Source: Stutzerimonas stutzeri TS44
Lineage (GTDB): Bacteria; Pseudomonadota; Gammaproteobacteria; Pseudomonadales; Pseudomonadaceae
Direction of reading: 5' to 3'
Length of the DNA stretch: 64,000 bases
Assembly: GCA_000263395.1 (NCBI GenBank)
Contig: AJXE01000006.1
Span: forward strand, 62,001 to 126,000
Shown: piece by piece, positions 1-9,703 of the stretch
Position numbering within the stretch: the stretch's first letter is position 1
Layout of the letters: each line of letters starts with the position of its first letter
Position numbers and translations under genes: made by a program
The notes under the pieces: model-generated
What the model was told of the DNA's origin: nothing
What the model saw: only the letters and a program-made list of their open reading frames with translations
The model's database searches: none

Positions 1-356
1 TGACGCACGCCCAGTCCCTGCACGAGCGTGGCGTGGACGAATTCGGCGGCACTCAGCTCGCGCAGGCGCCGATTGAACGCCAGGCACAACACCCGGTCGA
101 CCCCCTGTTCGCTCAGCAGGCAGAGCTTTTCGCGCAGACGGGTCAGGCGCGCCGGTGCCCTGTCCGGGGCGAAGAATTCACGCGGCTGCGGCTCGAAGAT
201 GACCACGCAGCTGGGCACCCCCAGTTCGGCCGCACGCTCGCGCAGACGCGCCAGGATGGCCTGATGCCCCCGGTGCACGCCGTCGAAGTTGCCGATGGTG
301 GCGACGCAACCCCGATGCCGGGGGCGCAGGTTGTGAAGGCCTCGAACCAGCTGCAT
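1..356 (-). CDS. ribF: Riboflavin kinase/FAD synthetase, N-terminal part (cut by window start)
   Basis: Only the first 118 codons are present; the gene runs off the left edge. The product adenylylates FMN to FAD and, through a C-terminal domain not visible here, phosphorylates riboflavin. Reading leftwards from the ATG at 354-356 the protein begins MQLVRGLHNLRPRHRGCVAT and continues with IGNFDGVHRGHQ, the nucleotidyltransferase signature of the FAD synthetase domain, then a conserved FEPQPREFF segment. It sits downstream of murJ on the same strand, as in other pseudomonads, where murJ-ribF-ileS-lspA form one cluster. The 83-base gap to murJ suggests co-transcription. The family call is secure; nothing can be said of the kinase half. 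Confidence 0.93.
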   Translation of the reverse strand, partial: MQLVRGLHNLRPRHRGCVATIGNFDGVHRGHQAILARLRERAAELGVPSCVVIFEPQPREFFAPDRAPARLTRLREKLCLLSEQGVDRVLCLAFNRRLRELSAAEFVHATLVQGLGVR

Positions 357-439
357 ACGCACTTCTTGCTTGAAAAGTGGCCGATTATACGCATGTACGG
401 AGCATCCCGGACAGGTTTGCTCCCCACCGCCCGGTGCGA

Positions 440-1987
440 TCAGTGACGCAAATGCCGCGGCCGCAGGCCGAGCAGCACCAGCCCGGCGATGAATGCCGCC
501 AACCCGGCGCAAATCAGCAGTGCCAGACGCAGCGCCCGCTGCTGCCAACCCCAGGCGAACCATTCCGCCGCCGGCACATTGAGCCACCAGACCACCGCCA
601 CCATCGCGGCGCAACCGCCGGCCAGGCGTAGCGCAAACAGCCACCAGCCGGCAGCGGGACGATAGACACCGATCTTGTAGAGCCCCCAGAACAGCAGGAA
701 CGCATTGAGCATCGACGACAGCGAGGTCGCCAGCGCCAGGCCGACGTGCTTGAGCGGCCAGATCAGGATCAGGTTCATCACCATGTTCGCCACCATGCAG
801 ATGATCGCCACGCGCACCGGCGTCTTCAGATCCTGGCGGGCGAAGAATCCCGGGGCCAGCACCTTGATCAGCATGAACGCCAGCACGCCGAGCGAATACG
901 CCTGCAACGCGCGAGCCGACTGGACCACGGCCTCCTCGGTCATCGCCCCATAGAAGAACAGCCCGGCGATCATCGGCTCGGCGAGGATGCCCAGCGCCAG
1001 CGCGGCAGGCACGCCCACCAGCAGGACCATGCGCAGCGCCCAGTCGAGCGTGGCGGAAAACGCCTGCGGATCGTCACCGGCATGCTGGCGCGACAGGCTG
1101 GGCAGAATCACCGTACCGATGGCAATGCCGAACGCACCCAGAGGCAGCTCGGACAGGCGGTCGGCGTAATACAGCCAGGAGACACTGCCGGTCTGCAGGA
1201 ACGAGGCCAGCACCGTATCCAGCAGCAGGTTGATCTGGCTGACCGACACACCGAACAACGCCGGCACCATCAGCAACATGATCCGCCGCACCCCCTCGTC
1301 GCCCGGCTTGAACCTGGGCCTGGGCAGCAAACCCAGCTTCGCGACGTAGGGCAACTGGAACGCCAGCTGGGCAAAGCCGGCAATGAACACGCCCCAGGCC
1401 AGCGCCATCACCGGCTGATCGAAATACGGCGTCAGGAACACCGCCGACGCGATCATGCAGACATTCAGCAGCACGGGAGTGAAGCCGGGTACAGCGAAAT
1501 GCCCGTAGCTGTTGAGCACGCCGGAAGTGAAGGCGGTGAGCGAAATCAGCAGCAGGTAGGGAAAGGTGATGCGCAACAGCTCGCCGGCCAGCTGCATCTT
1601 CGCCGGATCGTCATGGAAGCCCGGCGCGAACAGCATCACTACATAAGGCGCAAACAACACACCCATGGCAGTCAGGCCGGCCAGCACCAGGCCGAGCATG
1701 CCAGCGGTGCGGTCGACTAGCTGCTTGACCTCAGCCAGCGAGCGCTTGGCGCGATACTCCGACAGCACCGGCACGAACGCCTGGGCGAAAGCCCCCTCGG
1801 CGAACAGCCGGCGCAGGAAGTTGGGAATCTTGAAGGCAATGAAGAAGGCATCCGCCGCCGCCCCGGAGCCGAAATAGCTGGCCACGACCATATCGCGTAC
1901 CATGCCCAGCACGCGCGACAGCAGGGTCATGGCACTGACCACCGCGCTGGAACGCAACAATCCGCCCTTGCCGTTGTTTTCGGACAT
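440..1987 (-). CDS. murJ: Lipid II flippase MurJ (MviN)
   Basis: This inner-membrane protein of the MOP exporter superfamily flips lipid II for peptidoglycan synthesis. The predicted 515 residues match the family's usual 510-520. The reading frame is open well upstream, but the start chosen at 1985-1987 gives MSENNGKGGLLRSSAVVSAM, followed by TLLSRVLGMVRDMVVASYFG, the canonical MurJ N-terminus with its conserved arginines. About 14 hydrophobic segments follow, and the ...AFKIPNFLRRLFAEGAFAQ stretch is typical of the family. The upstream codons translate into low-complexity basic sequence and overlap the rpsT promoter region, so the longer start is unlikely. It is divergent from rpsT and probably transcribed with ribF. 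Confidence 0.96.
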   Translation of the reverse strand: MSENNGKGGLLRSSAVVSAMTLLSRVLGMVRDMVVASYFGSGAAADAFFIAFKIPNFLRRLFAEGAFAQAFVPVLSEYRAKRSLAEVKQLVDRTAGMLGLVLAGLTAMGVLFAPYVVMLFAPGFHDDPAKMQLAGELLRITFPYLLLISLTAFTSGVLNSYGHFAVPGFTPVLLNVCMIASAVFLTPYFDQPVMALAWGVFIAGFAQLAFQLPYVAKLGLLPRPRFKPGDEGVRRIMLLMVPALFGVSVSQINLLLDTVLASFLQTGSVSWLYYADRLSELPLGAFGIAIGTVILPSLSRQHAGDDPQAFSATLDWALRMVLLVGVPAALALGILAEPMIAGLFFYGAMTEEAVVQSARALQAYSLGVLAFMLIKVLAPGFFARQDLKTPVRVAIICMVANMVMNLILIWPLKHVGLALATSLSSMLNAFLLFWGLYKIGVYRPAAGWWLFALRLAGGCAAMVAVVWWLNVPAAEWFAWGWQQRALRLALLICAGLAAFIAGLVLLGLRPRHLRH

Positions 1988-2207
1988 CAGTCTTTCCTGG
2001 AATTGCAGCGGGTATTGGACATGGCGCAGCGCGCCAGCCGTCTCGCTGGCCTGATACGACACGCAACGAGGCGGCGAGTTTAGCCGCAGCCCTTCGGTCC
2101 GACCAGTTTCGCGATCCAGCGGCACAGGCTTGACAAGCGCGCGATGCATCGGCATGATTCGCGGCCTTATTTGCTTTGCAATCCCCACGTTTTCGAGGAG
2201 TTCGACG

Positions 2208-2486
2208 GTGGCCAACAGCCCTTCCGCCAAAAAACGCGCAATCCAGGCTGAGAAGCGTCGCAGCCACAACGCCAGCTTGCGCTCCATGGTTCGCACCTAC
2301 ATCAAGAATGTGGTCAAGGCTATCGACGCCAAGGACCTGGACAAGGCCCGCGCAGCCTATACCGCAGCCGTACCGGTCATCGACCGCATGGCCGACAAAG
2401 GCATCATCCACAAGAACAAAGCTGCTCGTCACAAGAGCCGCCTGAACGGCCACATCAAGGCCCTCGGCGAAGCTGCTGCAGCCTGA
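2208..2486 (+). CDS. rpsT: 30S ribosomal protein S20
   Basis: This primary 16S rRNA-binding protein of the small subunit has 92 residues including the initiator. The start is a GTG at 2208-2210, preceded by CGAGGAG at the right distance, and gives (M)[20 protein letters not shown], the standard S20 beginning. The longer frame upstream of this point has no S20 similarity. The protein is basic and alanine-rich with three helices, as expected. A GTG or TTG start is common for rpsT and is associated with its translational autocontrol in E. coli. It stands alone, divergent from murJ, and ends in a strong terminator. The call is certain. Confidence 0.97.
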   Translation: MANSPSAKKRAIQAEKRRSHNASLRSMVRTYIKNVVKAIDAKDLDKARAAYTAAVPVIDRMADKGIIHKNKAARHKSRLNGHIKALGEAAAA

Positions 2487-2505
2487 TTACGCTGCAGGTT
2501 CTTTG

Positions 2506-2532
2506 AAAAAACCGGCCTTGCGCCGGTTTTTT
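2506..2532. terminator. Rho-independent terminator of rpsT
   Basis: A perfect inverted repeat, AAAAAACCGGC and GCCGGTTTTTT, separated by CTTGC, lies 20 bases after the rpsT stop. Because the A and T tracts are symmetrical it can also stop transcription coming leftwards from creA, which converges on it. Confidence 0.93.
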
Positions 2533-2572
2533 CATGCCCTCGATTCAGCTTCTTAACGAGCCGCCGACGCGA

Positions 2573-3037
2573 TCAGCGCGCGGTCGGCCAGGGCAGTACC
2601 GGGATCGCCGTTACCGCATTCTGCGGGCTACCCTCGATCACGCGATCGCTATAGACCAGGTACACCAGCGTATTGCGCGCCTCGTCGAAGAAACGCACCA
2701 CCTGCATGGTCTTGAACACCAGCGACGTACGCTCCTTGAAGACCACCTCGCCATCCTCGAGCTTCCCGGCGAAGCGAATCGGCCCGACCTGGCGACAGGC
2801 GATCGAGGCCTCGGCTCGGTCCTCGGCCAGCCCCAGGCCACCCTTGACCCCACCAGTCTTGGCCCGTGACAGATAACAGGTCACGCCCTCAACCCTGGGA
2901 TCGTCGAACGCCTCGACCACGATCTTGTGGTTCGGCCCGAGCCACTTGAACACCGTATCGACCGAACCGACCTCCTCGGCCATCGCCAGCCCCGACAGCG
3001 CCAAACCCGCCGTCAACGCTACAAACGCAGCACGCAT
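2573..3037 (-). CDS. creA: CreA family protein
   Basis: A small exported protein of 154 residues. The first 20 or so ([20 protein letters not shown]) form a signal peptide with an Ala-X-Ala-like cleavage site. The mature part matches the CreA family ([20 protein letters not shown], then [19 protein letters not shown] and the conserved [17 protein letters not shown] end). The biochemical function of CreA is not known, despite its place in the E. coli creABCD locus. The start was set at the ATG 3035-3037 because AGGTG sits just upstream; an in-frame GTG two codons earlier overlaps that ribosome site. It lies 7 bases after proB on the same strand, so it is probably the last gene of an obgE-proB-creA unit. 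Confidence 0.9.
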   Translation of the reverse strand: MRAAFVALTAGLALSGLAMAEEVGSVDTVFKWLGPNHKIVVEAFDDPRVEGVTCYLSRAKTGGVKGGLGLAEDRAEASIACRQVGPIRFAGKLEDGEVVFKERTSLVFKTMQVVRFFDEARNTLVYLVYSDRVIEGSPQNAVTAIPVLPWPTAR

Positions 3038-3044
3038 AGCCACC

Positions 3045-4163
3045 TCAGACCAGAATCATGTTGTCGCGATGAACCAGCTCCGGCTCGTCGACATAGCCGA
3101 GCAGCTTTTCGATTTCGTCCGACGGATGGCCGAGGATTCGCTGCGCCTCGGCAACGCTGTAGTTCACCAGGCCACGCGCGACCTCTTCGCCCCGCGGGCC
3201 GACACAGACCACCATCTCGCCGCGACGAAAACTGCCCTGCACGGCCTTCACGCCGACCGGCAACAGGCTGCGGTTGCCCTGACGCAGCGCATGCACGGCC
3301 CCCTCGTCCAGCGTCAGCGTGCCGCGAGTCTGCAGATGCCCCGCCAACCACTGCTTGCGCGCCGCGTGCCGGCTGCACTCGGGCGCCAGCAGCGTCCCCA
3401 GACGCTCTCCAGTCTTGAGTCGCGCCAGCACCCGCTCAATGAGCCCGCCCACGATCACCGTATGCGCACCGGAGCGCGCCGCCAGGCGCGCCGCGCGCAG
3501 CTTGGTCTGCATGCCGCCGCGCCCCAGCGCTCCGCCGGTACCGCCAGCCACGGCGTCCAGCGCCGGATCGTCGGCACGTGCCTGACTGATGAGATTGGCG
3601 TCAGGATGGGTGCGCGGATCGGCATCGAACATGCCGTCACGATCGGTAAGAATGACCAGCAGATCGGCCTCGACCAGATTGGCCACCAACGCAGCAAGCG
3701 TGTCGTTGTCGCCAAAGCGGATTTCGTCGGTGACCACGGTATCGTTCTCGTTGATCACCGGCACCACACCGAGGTCGATCAGCGTGCGCAACGTGCTGCG
3801 CGCATTGAGATAGCGCTTGCGGTCGGAAAGGTCGTCATGGGTGACGAGGATCTGCGCGGTCTGCTGGTCGCAGCGCGCAAAACTCGACTCCCACGCACGG
3901 ATCAGCCCCATCTGCCCCACCGCCGCCGCCGCCTGCAGCTCGTGCACAGCCTTCGGCCGCGCCGCCCAACCCAGGCGACTCATGCCGGCAGCCACCGCGC
4001 CGGACGACACCAGCACCAGTTCGACGCCAGCGGCACGCAGGGCCACCATCTGCTCCACCCAGACCGCCATCGCCGCCTGGTCTAGGCCGCGCCCATCGGC
4101 GGTCAGCAGCGCACTGCCGATCTTCACCACCCAGCGCCGCGCGCCGCTCACCTTGTCCCGCAT
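3045..4163 (-). CDS. proB: Glutamate 5-kinase
   Basis: This enzyme catalyses the first step of proline synthesis, ATP-dependent phosphorylation of glutamate to gamma-glutamyl phosphate. The 372 residues have the usual two-domain layout: an amino-acid kinase domain from about residue 9 ([11 protein letters not shown], then [10 protein letters not shown] and INENDTV) to about 260, and a C-terminal PUA domain (about 280-360, with [17 protein letters not shown]). It follows obgE by 100 bases on the same strand, the standard pseudomonad arrangement. The kinase is normally feedback-inhibited by proline. No unusual residue changes were seen. Confidence 0.97.
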   Translation of the reverse strand: MRDKVSGARRWVVKIGSALLTADGRGLDQAAMAVWVEQMVALRAAGVELVLVSSGAVAAGMSRLGWAARPKAVHELQAAAAVGQMGLIRAWESSFARCDQQTAQILVTHDDLSDRKRYLNARSTLRTLIDLGVVPVINENDTVVTDEIRFGDNDTLAALVANLVEADLLVILTDRDGMFDADPRTHPDANLISQARADDPALDAVAGGTGGALGRGGMQTKLRAARLAARSGAHTVIVGGLIERVLARLKTGERLGTLLAPECSRHAARKQWLAGHLQTRGTLTLDEGAVHALRQGNRSLLPVGVKAVQGSFRRGEMVVCVGPRGEEVARGLVNYSVAEAQRILGHPSDEIEKLLGYVDEPELVHRDNMILV

Positions 4164-4263
4164 CGTTCCCGCCTTGTCATTCGGCCAAAACCTTTCCGGG
4201 ACGACTGCGCATGAGCACGCCTTCCCGACCTCTCACCCGAACCCGCTCGCCGTGCCGTCGAAC

Positions 4264-5508
<1,245 letters not shown>

Positions 5509-5588
5509 TTAGGAAACAGAAACGTAAGGTTCTTGCAAAACGCCTGAGCCACACAGCGCTTTGCAAGAGCCTCACAGGATACAGAAAC

Positions 5589-5619
5589 AAAAAAGCCCCG
5601 TCGCATGACAGGGCTTTTC
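5589..5619 (-). terminator. Terminator after rpmA
   Basis: Read on the minus strand, AAAAGCCCTG and CGGGGCTTTTTT pair around a short loop, followed by a T tract, about 15 bases after the rpmA stop. It separates the ribosomal genes rplU-rpmA from obgE, so obgE needs read-through or its own promoter in the 5482-5588 gap. Confidence 0.88.
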
Positions 5620-5633
5620 CAGCAACGCCGCAG

Positions 5634-5891
5634 TTAGGCTGCGACGACGCTCACGTAGCGACGGCCGAAAGCGCCCTTCACTTCGAACTTGATCACGCCT
5701 TCGACCTTGGCGAAGAGCGTGTGATCCTTGCCCATGCCAACGCCGTAACCGGCGTGGAACTGGGTGCCGCGCTGGCGAACGATGATGTTGCCGGCCTTGA
5801 TGACCTGACCACCAAACATCTTCACGCCAAGGCGTTTGCTTTCGGAATCGCGACCGTTGCGGGTACTACCGCCAGCTTTTTTGTGTGCCAT
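5634..5891 (-). CDS. rpmA: 50S ribosomal protein L27
   Basis: An 85-residue large-subunit protein whose N-terminal tail reaches the peptidyl transferase centre. It starts [20 protein letters not shown] and contains [20 protein letters not shown] and [18 protein letters not shown], diagnostic of L27. There is no Firmicutes-type cleaved N-terminal extension. It follows rplU by 35 bases on the same strand and ends at a good terminator. Confidence 0.98.
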   Translation of the reverse strand: MAHKKAGGSTRNGRDSESKRLGVKMFGGQVIKAGNIIVRQRGTQFHAGYGVGMGKDHTLFAKVEGVIKFEVKGAFGRRYVSVVAA

Positions 5892-5926
5892 GAGTTCAAT
5901 ACTCCTGTAGGGGGATTCAGGCCCGA

Positions 5927-6238
5927 TTAGCCCTGAATACCGGTGATTTTGACCTCAGTGAACCACTGACGGTGGCCCTGACGCTTCATGTGGTGCTTGC
6001 GGCGACGGAACTTGATGATGGTGACCTTGTCATGGCGGCCCTGGGCAACCACTTCAGCGGTAACCTTGGCACCGTCGACCACCGGAGCGCCGATCTTCAC
6101 GTCGTCGCCGTTGCCGACCAGCAGAACGCGGTCGAAAGTGACAGCTTCGCCAGTCGGAACTTCGAGTTTTTCAATCTTGAGGTATTCGCCTTCGGCAACC
6201 TTGTATTGCTTGCCGCCGGTCACGATAACTGCGTACAT
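5927..6238 (-). CDS. rplU: 50S ribosomal protein L21
   Basis: A 103-residue 23S rRNA-binding protein. The ATG at 6236-6238 gives [20 protein letters not shown], the exact family start; the open frame upstream adds 23 unrelated residues. The C-terminal [16 protein letters not shown] basic stretch is the usual rRNA contact region. It is the first gene of rplU-rpmA, and the shared 243-base region 6239-6481 must carry its promoter and that of the divergent ispB. Confidence 0.98.
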   Translation of the reverse strand: MYAVIVTGGKQYKVAEGEYLKIEKLEVPTGEAVTFDRVLLVGNGDDVKIGAPVVDGAKVTAEVVAQGRHDKVTIIKFRRRKHHMKRQGHRQWFTEVKITGIQG

Positions 6239-6481
6239 CTGTGTATCTCCGTTGATCCTGCTCACCCAGCGCTTTATAGAAGGTATTGGTGGCTGGCATG
6301 GCTGCATGGGGCCGGATGAGACGCCCGTGCAATTGCGTAAGGCAGGGAAAATGCCCGTGGGGAAAGTTCAGGGTCCGCGATTGTACGCACGCGACCAGGG
6401 CTATGCAAGGCCCGGCAGGGCTCGCCTTGACAGTGCCGGAGCCGGCTCATAGCATGCCGCGCAATCTGCGAGGAGTCCCCG

Positions 6482-7450
6482 ATGCAACCCCAGTCTTTCT
6501 ACCAGGTAGTGGCCGACGATTTTGCCGCTGTCGACGGCATCATCCGCAAGCAACTGACCTCGCGCGTTCCGCTGGTGGAAAAGATCGGGGACTATATCAC
6601 CTCGGCGGGCGGCAAGCGCCTGCGCCCCCTGCTGGTGCTGCTCAGCGGCAGCGCGCTGGGGCACCAGGGCGACCAGTTGCGCCTGCTGGCGGCGATCATC
6701 GAATTCCTGCACACCTCCACGCTGCTGCATGATGACGTGGTCGACATGTCCGGCATGCGCCGCGGCCGCTCGACGGCCAATGCCCTGTGGGGCAACGCGC
6801 CGAGCGTGCTGGTGGGCGATTTCCTTTATGCCCGCTCGTTCGAGATGATGGTCGAGCTCGGCTCGATGCCGGTGATGCGCATCATCTCCCAGGCGACCCG
6901 CGTGATCGCCGAAGGCGAAGTGCTGCAACTGTCGAAGGTTCGCGACGCCAGCACCACCGAAGCCATCTACATGGAAGTGATCCGCGGCAAGACCGCGATG
7001 CTCTTCGAGGCCTCCACCCATAGCGCCGCTACTCTGGCGGGCGCGACTGCAGAGCAATGCGAAGCGCTGCGCACGTTCGGCGACCAACTCGGGATCGCCT
7101 TCCAGCTGGTCGACGACCTGCTGGACTACCAGGGCGACGCGGAAACGCTGGGCAAGAACGTCGGTGACGACCTGGCCGAGGGCAAGCCCACGCTACCGCT
7201 GATCTATACCATGCGCGAAGGCAGCGCCGAGCAGGCCGAACTGGTCCGCCGGGCCATCCAGAAGGGCGGCGTCGAGGACCTGGAAAGCATCCGCAGCGCG
7301 GTCGAAGCCTCGGGCGCACTGGCCTACACCGCGCAACTGGCGCGCGACCATGTCGAGCGTGCCATCGCCTGCCTGGAACTCATCCCGGCCAACCACTACC
7401 GCGACGCGCTGGTGGAGCTGAGCCGTTTCGCCATCGCCCGCACCCACTAG
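6482..7450 (+). CDS. ispB: Octaprenyl (polyprenyl) diphosphate synthase
   Basis: This trans-prenyltransferase makes the polyprenyl side chain of ubiquinone. In its 322 residues the first aspartate-rich motif is LLHDDVVDMS (about 82-91) and the second is QLVDDLLDYQGD (about 209-220). GGKRLRP (about 42-48) binds the pyrophosphate of isopentenyl diphosphate. Divergent from rplU, as in most gammaproteobacteria. An AGGAG lies 9-10 bases before the ATG. Chain length (C40 or C45) cannot be read from sequence; pseudomonads make Q-9. Confidence 0.95.
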   Translation: MQPQSFYQVVADDFAAVDGIIRKQLTSRVPLVEKIGDYITSAGGKRLRPLLVLLSGSALGHQGDQLRLLAAIIEFLHTSTLLHDDVVDMSGMRRGRSTANALWGNAPSVLVGDFLYARSFEMMVELGSMPVMRIISQATRVIAEGEVLQLSKVRDASTTEAIYMEVIRGKTAMLFEASTHSAATLAGATAEQCEALRTFGDQLGIAFQLVDDLLDYQGDAETLGKNVGDDLAEGKPTLPLIYTMREGSAEQAELVRRAIQKGGVEDLESIRSAVEASGALAYTAQLARDHVERAIACLELIPANHYRDALVELSRFAIARTH

Positions 7451-7503
7451 GTAGGCCAGCCTCCACGCCGATCGGCGCTAGCAAAACCAATCCCCCCCTT
7501 TCC

Positions 7504-7532
7504 GGACCACCGTCTCGTGCGGTGGTCTTTTT
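7504..7532 (+). terminator. Terminator of ispB
   Basis: GACCACC and GGTGGTC pair around a short loop and are followed by five T residues, 54 bases after the ispB stop. Confidence 0.88.
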
Positions 7533-7536
7533 GCGC

Positions 7537-7570
7537 TTGCACTTCTGCAAATAACAATTATTCTCATTAA
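7537..7570 (+). promoter_or_regulatory. Fur box overlapping the promoter of the PA4570-like gene
   Basis: On the opposite strand 7551-7569 reads TAATGAGAATAATTGTTAT, a close match to the Fur 19-mer (GATAATGATAATCATTATC) and to the pseudomonad form AATGAGAATNATT. A possible sigma-70 promoter is TTGCAC (7537-7542), 16 bases, TATTCT (7559-7564), so the Fur site would cover the -10 element. It lies 23 bases before the start codon. Predicted effect: iron-replete repression. Confidence 0.8.
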
Positions 7571-7592
7571 TAAATTCAACTGGAGGTGCCGC

Positions 7593-7820
7593 ATGACTTA
7601 TCTGATCGATGCCTGGCTGGATCGGCCACAGCCCTACCTGCGCATACTCGACCGGCAGACGGGAACGATTTGCGTATCGCTGGAAGGCGAAGCCCTGGAA
7701 GAACTGCGTGAGCAGGGGGATCTCGATCTGCACGAGCTGAGCACCAGCGAACCCTGCGTGCTCAAGGAACAGGTACGCAACCTGTTCCTGTTCAGCTACG
7801 CCCGGGCCTTGCGCCCGTAG
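7593..7820 (+). CDS. Small conserved protein, PA4570-like, iron-regulated
   Basis: A 75-residue soluble protein (MTYLIDAWLDRPQPYLRILD...) with no signal peptide or membrane segment. It holds the position of P. aeruginosa PA4570, between ispB and fklB. I recognise no domain of known function. An SD sequence GGAGG (7582-7586) precedes the ATG at 7593. The Fur box immediately upstream suggests it is made during iron starvation, which fits my recollection that PA4570 appears in iron-starvation expression sets. It could be a small regulator or an adaptor; nothing in the sequence decides this. The cytochrome c gene that follows PA4570 in P. aeruginosa is absent here. Confidence 0.85.
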   Translation: MTYLIDAWLDRPQPYLRILDRQTGTICVSLEGEALEELREQGDLDLHELSTSEPCVLKEQVRNLFLFSYARALRP

Positions 7821-7827
7821 CGAGGTG

Positions 7828-7848
7828 AGGCGGCGCGGGGCGCCGCCT
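7828..7848. terminator. GC-rich hairpin between convergent genes
   Basis: AGGCGGCG and CGCCGCCT form a perfect 8-bp stem around five bases in the 33-base gap between the PA4570-like gene and fklB. There is no T tract, so intrinsic termination may be weak. Confidence 0.45.
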
Positions 7849-7853
7849 GCGAC

Positions 7854-8471
7854 TCAGAGTACGTCGAGCAGTTCGACATCGAACACCAGCACGCTGTGCG
7901 GTGGGATGCTGCCGACGCCCTGCTCGCCATAGGCTAGCTCGCTGGGCACATAGAGGCGCCATTTGCTGCCGGCATTCATCAGTTGCAGGGCCTCGGTCCA
8001 GCCGGCGATCACGCCACCGACCGGAAATTCGGCCGGCTGGCCGCGCTCGTAGGAACTATCGAACACGCTGCCATCGATCAGCGTGCCGTGGTAATGCGTG
8101 CGCACACTGTCCTCGCGGGTCGGACGAGCGCCCTCGCCGGTGGCCAGCACTTCGTACTGCAGGCCGGACGCCAGCACCGTGACGCCCTCGCGCCGGGCAT
8201 TCTCGTCCAGGAAGGCGCGCCCTTGCGCGGCAGCCGCCTCGGCCTTCTGCTGCGCCTCGGCCTGCATGCGCTCGCGAATGACCGCGAAGCTGGCGTTGAG
8301 CTCCTGCGGGCTGACCTGGCTGGCAGCCCCGGCGAACGCATCGCGAATACCGGCGATCACCGCATCCAGGCTGACGCCCGGCGGCGGGTTGTCGCGCAAC
8401 TGGTCGCCCAGCTGGCGGCCGATGCCGTAGCTCACGCGGGTTTCGTCGGTAGAGAGGTTGAGTTCGGTCAT
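7854..8471 (-). CDS. fklB: FKBP-type peptidyl-prolyl cis-trans isomerase (FklB)
   Basis: This protein-folding catalyst speeds X-Pro isomerisation. Its 205 residues match FKBP22/FklB: an N-terminal dimerisation and chaperone helical region (about 1-90, ending in an Ala/Gln-rich helix) followed by the FKBP domain (about 95-205). The FKBP core motifs are visible: HYHGTLIDGSVFDSSYERG, FPVGGVIAGWTEAL and YVPSELAYGEQGVG.IPPHSVLVFDVEL. There is no signal peptide, so it is cytoplasmic, unlike FkpA. It is convergent with the iron-regulated small gene. Confidence 0.95.
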   Translation of the reverse strand: MTELNLSTDETRVSYGIGRQLGDQLRDNPPPGVSLDAVIAGIRDAFAGAASQVSPQELNASFAVIRERMQAEAQQKAEAAAAQGRAFLDENARREGVTVLASGLQYEVLATGEGARPTREDSVRTHYHGTLIDGSVFDSSYERGQPAEFPVGGVIAGWTEALQLMNAGSKWRLYVPSELAYGEQGVGSIPPHSVLVFDVELLDVL

Positions 8472-8538
8472 GCCGAGGCTCCGAAAGGCGAAAAAGGGCC
8501 GCTAGCCTAGCACAGCTCGCGCGCCGTTCTGCGCCGGC

Positions 8539-9027
8539 TCAGTGCTTGGTGAGCTTGTCCAGGTAGCCCATGACGAACGCCGAGAGCACGAAGGTCAGGT
8601 GGATGATCACGTACCACATCAGTTTCTCGCTCTCCAGCTGCTGGGCGTCCATGAACATGCGCAGCAGGTGGATCGAGGAAATCGCGACGATGGACGCCGC
8701 GACCTTCATCTTCAGCGAGCCGGAGTCCATCTTGCCGAGCCAGTCGAGCTTCTCCTTGCCCTCGGCGATGTCCAGCTGCGACACGAAGTTCTCGTAGCCG
8801 GAAATCATCACCATCACCAGCAGGCCACCAACCAGCGCCATGTCGATCAGCGACAGCAGCTTGAGGATCAGCTCGGCTTCGCTGAGCGCGAGGATCGCCG
8901 GCAGGATGTGGAAGATTTCCTGAAAGAACTTGATCGCCAGCGCCAGCAGCGCAAATGCCAGGCCGAAATAGATGGGCGCCAGCAGCCAGCGCGCCGCATA
9001 CATGGTGTTCTCAAGAAGGCGTTCCAT
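8539..9027 (-). CDS. UPF0114 family inner-membrane protein (YqhA/PA4574-like)
   Basis: A 162-residue integral membrane protein of the UPF0114 family. It starts [20 protein letters not shown] and has four hydrophobic segments (about 10-35, 52-75, 105-128 and 136-157). The family signature [11 protein letters not shown] follows the second segment. Function is unknown for the whole family. Same position as PA4574. A DnaA box lies 91 bases upstream of its start, in its probable promoter region. Confidence 0.9.
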   Translation of the reverse strand: MERLLENTMYAARWLLAPIYFGLAFALLALAIKFFQEIFHILPAILALSEAELILKLLSLIDMALVGGLLVMVMISGYENFVSQLDIAEGKEKLDWLGKMDSGSLKMKVAASIVAISSIHLLRMFMDAQQLESEKLMWYVIIHLTFVLSAFVMGYLDKLTKH

Positions 9028-9117
9028 GAGGCTCTCACAACAAGGGAGGAAATTCGGCTGGCGAGTATACGCAGCGCTAAATGACGGACAAGCCGAGGAT
9101 GTGCCGCGATATTACGT

Positions 9118-9126
9118 TGTGGATAA
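9118..9126 (+). promoter_or_regulatory. DnaA box (perfect 9-mer)
   Basis: TGTGGATAA is the exact complement of the consensus DnaA box TTATCCACA. It lies in the gap between the UPF0114 gene and a small hypothetical gene. A second perfect copy is at 9610-9618. Confidence 0.55.
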
Positions 9127-9190
9127 CGCCGCGCCCGGATGGCATCGCCGCGGCGCGCAGCGCTGCGCAAACATCACCCGCACGGCGCTC

Positions 9191-9532
9191 TCACGCCTCC
9201 GGCCGCGACTCCCAACCGCCGAGAAAGCGCGCCTGATTGGCGTTGACCCGGCGCAGCTCGGCCTGCATGTGCAGTTGCCAGATGGCCGGTTCCTCGGAGG
9301 TGCAGTAGCCCTGCCCCTGCAGGTTGCTGGCGATCATCTCCAGCACCGACTCGGCCATGCGTGCCCCGCGGAACGGGCCCTGCACCTTTATCGCCGTGGG
9401 CTGCGAGCCCGCCAGACCGGCCGCGCAGAGCAGCGTCCACAAGCCGTTGCCGCCTGCCAGCGGGCGGATCATGCATTCGACACGGGTCACCAGACCCAGG
9501 CATTGACGGTTCAGGCATAGCGCGTGCGACAT
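9191..9532 (-). CDS. Hypothetical protein (PA4575 position)
   Basis: A 113-residue protein from the ATG at 9530-9532 (MSHALCLNRQCLGLVTRVEC). The frame is open 25 codons further upstream, but that sequence is arginine-rich and unlike a protein N-terminus. The segment MIRPLAGGNGLWTLLCAAGL is hydrophobic. Later IWQLHMQAELRRVNANQARF looks like an amphipathic helix. I recognise no domain. It occupies the place of P. aeruginosa PA4575, between the UPF0114 gene and the Lon-like protease, and is flanked by DnaA boxes on both sides. Four cysteines in the first 45 residues (CLNRQC...C...C) could bind metal but do not form a standard motif. Confidence 0.65.
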   Translation of the reverse strand: MSHALCLNRQCLGLVTRVECMIRPLAGGNGLWTLLCAAGLAGSQPTAIKVQGPFRGARMAESVLEMIASNLQGQGYCTSEEPAIWQLHMQAELRRVNANQARFLGGWESRPEA

Positions 9533-9609
9533 GGCGGCGGTCCTCGCGACCTGGCTGCCGCAACGCCGAAGGCCAGCGCTGCCGGGCAGCCTGCTCATCC
9601 TCCACAAGC

Positions 9610-9630
9610 TGTGGATAAGCCTGTGGATGA
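9610..9630 (+). promoter_or_regulatory. Paired DnaA boxes
   Basis: TGTGGATAA (9610-9618, perfect) is followed three bases later by TGTGGATGA (9622-9630, one mismatch), in the same orientation, 78 bases upstream of the small hypothetical gene. The direct repeat at 12-base spacing resembles DnaA-regulated promoters more than chance. Confidence refers to the site, not to function. Confidence 0.55.
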
Positions 9631-9703
9631 ACGGTGAGTGGAGTCTTGCCCGGTAGACCTGCCGCTCGCGCTATCGTTCCGCTTGCCAGACAAAAAGTGC
9701 CAT

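Noticed and set aside
746-1720. 324-codon open frame on the plus strand opposite murJ
   Set aside because: High-GC antisense shadow, rich in Arg, Gln and His, with no domain; murJ on the other strand is unmistakable.
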